Below are positions 58,371 through 64,000 of a stretch of DNA of 64,000 nucleotides, piece after piece. The translations under genes were made by a program, and so were the position numbers. The notes under the pieces were generated by a model, which was not told the origin of the DNA, did no database searches, and saw only the letters and a list, made by a program, of their open reading frames with translations. The first letter of the stretch is position 1. Every line of letters begins with the position of its first letter. The stretch is from Halegenticoccus tardaugens (GTDB lineage: Archaea > Halobacteriota > Halobacteria > Halobacteriales > Haloferacaceae), in NCBI RefSeq assembly GCF_004116405.1, contig NZ_SDIC01000010.1, positions 62,001 through 126,000 on the forward strand, in the 5' to 3' direction.

Positions 58371-60002
58371 TCACCGTTCCAGGTAGCCGAGTTCGGCGAG
58401 CCGCTGCTCGACCGCGGCGTCGTCGGTCTCGCGCGTCCGATGAGCTTCGAAGCAGGGGTACTCCTTCGAATCGGTCGCCATCACCGGACCGAGCGGTTCC
58501 CCGTCCATGTCGTCGTCGTACGGCAAGTTGAGCGTCGACAGCACCGTCGGCGCGACGTCGAAGATCGTCGGCGCGCCGAGGTCCCGATCCGGGTCGATGC
58601 CCTCGCCGGCCATCGCGATGACGCCCTCGTACTTGTGGTTCCACGGCTCCTGCGGGACCGGGAAGATCTCGTCCCCGCGGAGCTGGGCCGTGAGAAAGTG
58701 GTCGTAGTCGGTGGGAATCGTGACCACATCGACCGCCTCCTCAGCGTATGGGCCGTGAAAGTGGTTTTCGCGAGGTTCGACGCGTTCGAACACCGGTTCG
58801 CCCGCGGGCGTCGTCAGCGCGCGAAGGTAATCGACGAGCGCTCCCCGAACTTCCTCGTACTCCGACTGTGGAACGACGCCCGCGGGCTCGCGCCCTTCGA
58901 GGTTGATGCGGACCCCGAGCTCGATGCGAGAGCGCATGTACGCGGTCGAGTTCGGAAAATCGACCTGTTCGCTGGCCGCCCGGACGAGGCTTCGCGGGCA
59001 GTGTTTGAGGACGAACCCGTCGATCCCAATCGATTTGAGTATCGCACCGGCCCGCTGGCTCGTCAGGCCGACCGCCGCGAGCCCGGACATGAGTCGAGCG
59101 AGGAAGGCGGTTCCCTCGGAGTCGGAGTCGTCGTCACGCTGGAGCCGCTCGGTCGCGATCGCGTTCCACGAGGGCATCCCCTCGCCGCCGCGCCTCGTCT
59201 CGACGAACCCCCCTCGCCGCAGGACTTCATTGACCCTGATCTCGCCGCCGCGGTACTCTCCCATGCCGTGGTCGCTCGCGACGATCACCGTCTCTGGATC
59301 GCAAGCGTCGAGGATGTCACCGACCTCCTCGTCGACCGCTTTGTACACTGCCTCGATCGCGCGGTCATTTCCGGGACACTCGTGGAAGACGGTGTCCGTC
59401 TGCTGGAACTGGACGAAGCCGAAGTCCGGATTGAACTCGTCCGCGAGATGTCGGAACGCCCGCCCTCGCATCCCGACGAGCGTGCAGTAGGCGTCGATTC
59501 GCGAGTCGACGTCGCCGTCGTGCGGGGGCGCGTACACGCGATAGTCGCCGAGTTCCGATTTGAGTTCGTCGAGCAAGCCGCGCGGGTGACACGTCGGATT
59601 CTCCGGGGCCATATAGCCCGGGACGACCGCGCCGTCTATCTCCGGCGGCGGGTGCGTCACCGGCGCGTTGACGACGACGCTCGTCAGCCCGTGGCAGTCG
59701 AGATACTCCCAGAGTGTCCGGGCACGCACGTCTGTCGCGTTCACCACGTCCCAGTCGTAGCCCTCGAATCGAAGAAAACCGAACACGCCGTGTTTCCCAG
59801 GGTTCACCCCGGTGTACAGCGAAGGCCACGCGCTCGGGGTCCACGGCGGAACTTGCGACTCCATCGCTCTGGAAACCCCCTCGTCGAATACGGACGCCAA
59901 GTTCGGCAGCGACCCGGACGCGAACAGCGGTTCGAGAACCGAAAGACAGCTCGCGTCGAGTCCGACGAGAAGCGTCCGCATGCCGTCAGACCGATCCGTC
60001 AT
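58371..60002 (-). CDS. Phosphodiesterase/nucleotide-pyrophosphatase-like enzyme
   Basis: A 543-residue third copy of this enzyme type. It has LLVGLDASCLSVLEP at the start and the nucleophile region VPPWTPSAWPSLYTGVNPGKHG. Ligands are in VIVASDHGMGEYRGGE, and the tail is VEQRLAELGYL. It is closest in arrangement to 34050-35684: both are paired with a FemAB-like gene. No signal peptide is visible. It may handle phosphate esters of lipid-linked or nucleotide sugars; this is inferred from the superfamily. Confidence 0.82.
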   Translation of the reverse strand: MTDRSDGMRTLLVGLDASCLSVLEPLFASGSLPNLASVFDEGVSRAMESQVPPWTPSAWPSLYTGVNPGKHGVFGFLRFEGYDWDVVNATDVRARTLWEYLDCHGLTSVVVNAPVTHPPPEIDGAVVPGYMAPENPTCHPRGLLDELKSELGDYRVYAPPHDGDVDSRIDAYCTLVGMRGRAFRHLADEFNPDFGFVQFQQTDTVFHECPGNDRAIEAVYKAVDEEVGDILDACDPETVIVASDHGMGEYRGGEIRVNEVLRRGGFVETRRGGEGMPSWNAIATERLQRDDDSDSEGTAFLARLMSGLAAVGLTSQRAGAILKSIGIDGFVLKHCPRSLVRAASEQVDFPNSTAYMRSRIELGVRINLEGREPAGVVPQSEYEEVRGALVDYLRALTTPAGEPVFERVEPRENHFHGPYAEEAVDVVTIPTDYDHFLTAQLRGDEIFPVPQEPWNHKYEGVIAMAGEGIDPDRDLGAPTIFDVAPTVLSTLNLPYDDDMDGEPLGPVMATDSKEYPCFEAHRTRETDDAAVEQRLAELGYLER

Positions 60003-60030
60003 GAGCGTTCGCTGTTCGGCCCGTCGGGTG

Positions 60031-60040
60031 CTTTGTTATG
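60031..60040 (-). promoter_or_regulatory. CATAACAAAG box before the phosphodiesterase-FemAB operon
   Basis: A perfect consensus box on the minus strand, centred 34 nt before the ATG at 60002. Confidence 0.65.
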
Positions 60041-60264
60041 TACCGATTGACTACAGAAAAGAACACGAATCGGGGCGTCGGCCGCCGAACCGTCCGGGTA
60101 ATGCCGGATTACCGGCGGCTACGGAAAAATGGAATACGTATATGAGTTTGTGAAGAAACTGTTCTGATTCACTGAACGTATATTCAGTAAGTATTGAGAT
60201 TAGGTTGAATAAACGCTTTAATTTTGGAAAGATTTATGTGTAGTAGCCGCAGGTTAACGAACGC

Positions 60265-62583
60265 ATGGCACGCGAACTTGAGGTACACGACGACGACGAT
60301 AAACCGCCGATTTCCAGCGGTAATGAGGGATTACTGCTCGAACGCCGATCGTATCTGCAGATGGCGGGCGCCGCCGCGGCGGCGCTCGCGACCGGGGCGA
60401 CCGGAGTCGCGGCCGCCGCGCCGTCCGGAGTGTCCGAGAAGAACTACGGCAATGTCGTGGACGTGGTCGAAGCCGGCGCGGACAACTCCGGTGGCAGTTC
60501 GATCGAAGACGTTGTCCAAGAGAACGCAAACGACAATACGTTGTTGAAGTTCCCGAAAGGGAAGTACGCAGTCGGTGAGATCAGCTTGAGCGGTCTCAAG
60601 AACTTCGCGATGGTCGCGCCCGAAGGTGCATCACTTCTCCCAGAGTCTGAGGGAGATATTATCCGAGTTTCGGACGCTGAAGGCGTCCATATCGAAGGAT
60701 TCGACGTCGAAGGAGCCGCGAGAGTCATCTTCTACGCGGTAGGAGGTGAGAACACACTGAAGAATTGGCGCGTGAAAGAGTCGATGAGCGAGGACTCGCA
60801 CGGTGCGGTCGTGCAGTGCGTCAACGAAGACACGGTACTCACCTTTGAGAACGTTGACTTCTCCGCTGGCGGCGCGGGGACAGCGACGTGGGTCCGACCG
60901 CCGATCGTGGGCGACTACCCGTCGGGGGAGAACGTCGTCGAAGTCGAACCGTCCGGGACGATCAACTTCATCAACTGCAAGATGGAGAACTGGAATGACG
61001 AAGGGTTGTACGCCAGCCCCCATCCCGGCGACACGAACGTCATCGGAGGGCGATACGCAAACAGCAACCTCGCACAGGTCCGAGTCGGTGGGGAGAACTC
61101 GCTCGTCAAGGGCGTGGAGATCGTCTGCGACGACTCCAGCAAGACCGAAGAGGAAAAGAATACCCGCGGTATCTGGATGAAAGAAGGTCACAAGATGACG
61201 GTGGAAGACTGCGACATCGTCATGACCGACGTCCCCTCGTCAGAAGGTGCGATCGTCAACGGCACCGAGGGCGGCGAGATGCACATCAAGAACACGCGCA
61301 TCAAAGTGGATCACTCGGCCGTCTATCCGATTCAGGCCAAGTCGCCGAAAGAGTGGCCGTTCCGCGCGCCGTCGCAGGACTCGCAGGCGCCGTCGCGGAA
61401 GGTCGTCGTCGAGAACGTGAGCATCACGGGCGGCGAAAACGCGGGCGCCGCGATCAACATCTCGCGCGACGACTCCGAAATCCGGAACGTCTGCATCCAG
61501 CAGGAGAGTGGAGAGGGTATCCAGATCAGCGGCGCGAGCGGCGTCACGGTCGCCGACTCCACCATCAACGTGCCCGAAGGTGCGACGAACTTCAGCAGTG
61601 CGGACGTCGACACGAAGAACATCAGCGAAAGCGGAAGCTGTCCGGTTCCGAAACTCGACGGCAAACCCGTTGATTCGGGAAATCTGAATAGCCCTTCGGA
61701 GGCTGAAGGTTCGAGATCAAGACGTTCCGACGGTTCGGAGCTCTCGAATACCATCAGCATCCGGGGGGCAAACGGCCTCGCGAGCTACGAGTTGACCGTC
61801 GATGGGAAGCTCGAATCCAACGAGGCTGACGGCGGGATCAACAGCGAAGACAACATCAAGGGCTCGACCGCGGAAGGGGCTGTCAACGGCGGCGTCGACA
61901 GCTACGCCTTCTCCGGCGAGATCACCGGGTTCCAGTTCACCGAGGGGTCGGCGACCGTTGTGGTCAACGGCGAAGAAGCCGACCCGGCGTCGCTCGGATC
62001 GAACGGGAAGTCGGCCGGCTCGTCGGAGTCGACCGGCTCGTCAGAGTCGGCCGGGTCGAGCGTGCTCAGCATCCGGGGCGATCAGGGCCTCGCGAGCTAC
62101 GAGCTGACCGTCGACGGGAAGCTCGAAGCGAGCGACGCCGGCGGTGCGGTCGACAGCGAAGACAACATCAAGGGCTCGACCGCGGAGGGGGCCGTCGACG
62201 GCGGCGTCGACAGCTACGCCATCTCCGGCGAGCTCACCGACTTCCGGTTCATCCAGGGATCGGCGACCGTCTTCCTGGACGGCGAGGAAGCCAACCCTGA
62301 CGCGCTCGGCTCCGGCGGCAAGGGCGACGAACGCTCGAACGTCGTCGTCATCGACGGAACCGGCGAGAACGGCGAAAGCCAGTACGAGTTCAGCGTCTCG
62401 GGCTCGGTCGAGAAGACCGAGACCGACGGCGCGACCGTCGACGAGGACGACACCGTCGAGGGATCGACGGTGTCGGGCTCCGTCTACGGCGGCAAGGACG
62501 CGTACTGCTTCTCGGGGGACGTCACGCGGTTCCGTCTCTCCGGGAGCGCGACGGTGAACTTCGGCGACAAGTCGGCGGAGTAG
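60265..62583 (+). CDS. TAT-exported beta-helix protein with three C-terminal repeat domains
   Basis: A 772-residue secreted protein. A TAT signal (RRSYLQMAGAAAAAL) precedes a right-handed beta-helix of the pectate-lyase type (NYGNVVDVVEAGADNSGGSS to about residue 480), similar to 55674-57308 but without the lipobox. The C-terminus has three domains of 75-85 residues (about 494-577, 601-678 and 693-770) with the core GLASYELTVDGKLE and GGVDSYAFSGEI. Such domains are frequent in haloarchaeal exported proteins. Between the first two lies a Ser/Gly-rich linker. It may bind, cut or anchor the glycan. The upstream region has a TATA-like GATTTATG near 60230 rather than the CATAACAAAG box. Confidence 0.8.
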   Translation: MARELEVHDDDDKPPISSGNEGLLLERRSYLQMAGAAAAALATGATGVAAAAPSGVSEKNYGNVVDVVEAGADNSGGSSIEDVVQENANDNTLLKFPKGKYAVGEISLSGLKNFAMVAPEGASLLPESEGDIIRVSDAEGVHIEGFDVEGAARVIFYAVGGENTLKNWRVKESMSEDSHGAVVQCVNEDTVLTFENVDFSAGGAGTATWVRPPIVGDYPSGENVVEVEPSGTINFINCKMENWNDEGLYASPHPGDTNVIGGRYANSNLAQVRVGGENSLVKGVEIVCDDSSKTEEEKNTRGIWMKEGHKMTVEDCDIVMTDVPSSEGAIVNGTEGGEMHIKNTRIKVDHSAVYPIQAKSPKEWPFRAPSQDSQAPSRKVVVENVSITGGENAGAAINISRDDSEIRNVCIQQESGEGIQISGASGVTVADSTINVPEGATNFSSADVDTKNISESGSCPVPKLDGKPVDSGNLNSPSEAEGSRSRRSDGSELSNTISIRGANGLASYELTVDGKLESNEADGGINSEDNIKGSTAEGAVNGGVDSYAFSGEITGFQFTEGSATVVVNGEEADPASLGSNGKSAGSSESTGSSESAGSSVLSIRGDQGLASYELTVDGKLEASDAGGAVDSEDNIKGSTAEGAVDGGVDSYAISGELTDFRFIQGSATVFLDGEEANPDALGSGGKGDERSNVVVIDGTGENGESQYEFSVSGSVEKTETDGATVDEDDTVEGSTVSGSVYGGKDAYCFSGDVTRFRLSGSATVNFGDKSAE
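61744..62572 (+). repeat. Three tandem repeat domains in the beta-helix gene
   Basis: Units at about 61744-61995, 62065-62298 and 62341-62572. The first two share long, nearly identical stretches (for example the DNA for NIKGSTAEGAV), while the third is more diverged. Such a pattern suggests recent duplication of the first two. Confidence 0.75.
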
Positions 62584-62634
62584 TCGAGCGCTTCCTCCCA
62601 CGCTCGGAAACGCGGGGGAGGGAGGCTCGCGCGA

Positions 62635-64000
62635 TCACTCCACGGTAACGCTTTTTGCGAGGTTTCGCGGTTTGTCGATCGGCCGGCTGAGCATCGCGGC
62701 CGCGTGATACGACAGGAGTTGCAGCTGAACGTTTGCGAGGACGCCCGCGAGCTCCTCGTGGGTCTCGGGTACTTCGAGGACGTGGTCGGCGACGTCTTCG
62801 ACGGACGCCGGATCGCTCGTGATCGCGATTACTGGCCCGCCCCGCGCCCGCGCTTCGGCCAGGCTGTGCAGCGTCTTTTCGCGGTCGGGACCGTCGAGAA
62901 CGCCGATGATCGGCGTGTCCGGTGTGACGAGCGCGAGCGGGCCGTGCTTGAGTTCGCCCGCAGCAAAGCCCTCGGCGTGCTCGTAGGTGATCTCCTTGAA
63001 CTTCAGCGCCCCCTCCAGCGCGACCGTATAGCACGTGTTGCGACCGATGAAGAAGTACGAGTTCGCGTCGCGGAAGCGTCGTGCGATCTCCTGCGTGGTC
63101 GTCTCCTCGAGGAGCTGCTGAACCGCGTCGGGCAGGGCGTCGAGCGCGGAAAAGAGCGCCGGCGGGGACGGCTTGCGTCCTCGATCGCGCGCCAGCCGTT
63201 CGACGAGCAGCGTGAGACAGACGACCTGCGAGGAGAACGTCTTCGTCGCGGCGACACCGATCTCGGGACCGGCGCGGATCAACATCGCGTCGTCGCACTC
63301 TCGGGCGGCGGTCGAGCCGACGACGTTCGTGAGCGCGAGCGTCCGCGCGCCGGCGTGCTTTGCCTCTCGGAGAGCGTTCAGCGTGTCCGCCGTCTCCCCG
63401 CTCTGTGTCACGCCGACGACGAGGGTATCTTCGGAGATGCGCGGTTGCACCGTCGCGTACTCGCTCGCGAGGTACGCCCCGGCGGGGAGCCGCCGGTTCG
63501 CACAGAGCTGAACGCCATACTGTGCCGCGTGGTACGACGTGCCGCAGCCGACGAATTGAATGTCCCGCACGTCCGCGAACGCTCCCTCGTCGAACGCGTC
63601 GAGCGTCACGTCGCCCGTCTTCGGGTCGAAGCGTCCCTTGATCGCCTGCCGGAGCGCGTTCGGTTGTTCGTAGATCTCCTTCAGCATGAAGTGGTCGTAC
63701 GCGCCCTTCCCCGCCTCCTCGGGGTCCCAGCTCACCGTCTCGATCGGCGGGTCGAGCGTCCGACCGTCGGGCGACGTCACGCGGTAGCCCGATGGGGTGA
63801 CGGTGAGAAGCTGCCCGTCTTCGAGGTAGACGACGCGGTCCGTGTATTCGAGAAAGGCGGGCACGTCGCTCGCGAGGTAGTACCCCTCGTCGCCGACGCC
63901 GAGCACGAGCGGCGAGCCGGATCGGGTGGCGTACACGGTGTCGTCGTCGCCGACGAGGGCTGCGATCGCGTAGCTCCCCGAGAGTTCGTCGACCGTCCGA
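62635..64000 (-). CDS. glmS: Glutamine--fructose-6-phosphate aminotransferase, 5' part missing
   Basis: The C-terminal 455 residues of GlmS, which makes glucosamine-6-phosphate from fructose-6-phosphate and glutamine, the first step to UDP-GlcNAc. The end of the glutaminase domain is seen (DELSGSYAIAALVGDDD, GSPLVLGVGDEGYYLASDVP). It is followed by two SIS isomerase domains (FVGCGTSYHAAQYG, GVTQSGETADTLNAL and GRNTCYTVALEGALKFKEIT) and the C-terminal NLAKSVTVE. The N-terminal Cys lies outside the window. Its place next to the glycan genes fits supply of amino-sugar precursors. Confidence 0.93.
   Translation of the reverse strand, partial: RTVDELSGSYAIAALVGDDDTVYATRSGSPLVLGVGDEGYYLASDVPAFLEYTDRVVYLEDGQLLTVTPSGYRVTSPDGRTLDPPIETVSWDPEEAGKGAYDHFMLKEIYEQPNALRQAIKGRFDPKTGDVTLDAFDEGAFADVRDIQFVGCGTSYHAAQYGVQLCANRRLPAGAYLASEYATVQPRISEDTLVVGVTQSGETADTLNALREAKHAGARTLALTNVVGSTAARECDDAMLIRAGPEIGVAATKTFSSQVVCLTLLVERLARDRGRKPSPPALFSALDALPDAVQQLLEETTTQEIARRFRDANSYFFIGRNTCYTVALEGALKFKEITYEHAEGFAAGELKHGPLALVTPDTPIIGVLDGPDREKTLHSLAEARARGGPVIAITSDPASVEDVADHVLEVPETHEELAGVLANVQLQLLSYHAAAMLSRPIDKPRNLAKSVTVE

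Overview
The window is chromosomal DNA from a haloarchaeon (class Halobacteria). It has high GC and proteins very rich in Asp and Glu. It carries archaeal-type regulators with haloarchaeal architecture (DUF7344, RdfA-like), TAT-dependent secretion signals, many leaderless genes with AT-rich boxes about 30 nt before the start codon, and several IS200/IS605-type TnpB elements. No species assignment is attempted.

Left part (1-9.4 kb): an intact TnpB gene that has cut off the end of a membrane-protein gene, an SLC13-type transporter, a sugar-formyltransferase homologue, a DUF389 membrane protein, a decayed TnpB fragment, a two-gene unit resembling a toxin-antitoxin pair (winged helix plus TumE/DUF6516-like protein) and a tyrosine recombinase.

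First glycan block (9.4-20.3 kb): four genes joined by 4-nt overlaps (GT4 glycosyltransferase, a GtrA-DUF2079 fusion, a second DUF2079 protein, a sulfatase/phosphatase-superfamily enzyme), then a DPM1-like GT2 enzyme, a DUF7344 regulator, an RdfA-like protein and a nucleotide-sugar epimerase. A regulatory stretch follows (20.7-27.6 kb) with winged-helix membrane proteins, two more DUF7344 proteins, small zinc-finger and hypothetical proteins, a PadR regulator, a DUF1616 protein and a second decayed TnpB element.

Main glycan block (27.8-64 kb): about 25 genes for surface-polysaccharide or glycoprotein-glycan synthesis. A first operon encodes an acetyltransferase, aminotransferase, Gfo/Idh oxidoreductase and UDP-sugar dehydrogenase, the set needed to make a diacetamido-uronic acid from UDP-GlcNAc, followed by a deacetylase. 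A second operon has a FemAB-like transferase, a phosphodiesterase-superfamily enzyme and a flippase. GT2, DUF354 and GT4 glycosyltransferases, two asparagine-synthase-like proteins, a second formyltransferase, an LpxD-like acyltransferase, a second aminotransferase, further phosphodiesterase and GNAT/FemAB enzymes, a polytopic GT-C or polymerase-like protein, two TAT-exported beta-helix proteins and glmS follow. The likely product is a glycan rich in amino sugars and uronic acids, decorated with N-acetyl, N-formyl, amide and possibly phosphodiester groups.

The most unusual feature is a box with consensus CATAACAAAG. It lies about 30-55 nt before the start of almost every transcription unit in the main glycan block, before the unlinked formyltransferase at 3.4-4.3 kb and before a tRNA-like gene. 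It suggests one shared promoter type or regulator. Other notable items are perfect short palindromes inserted into an asparagine-synthase-like gene and into the 3' ends of decayed TnpB elements, a deacetylase pseudogene carrying what looks like an IS right-end scar, and an odd tRNA with a long variable arm and a CUU anticodon.
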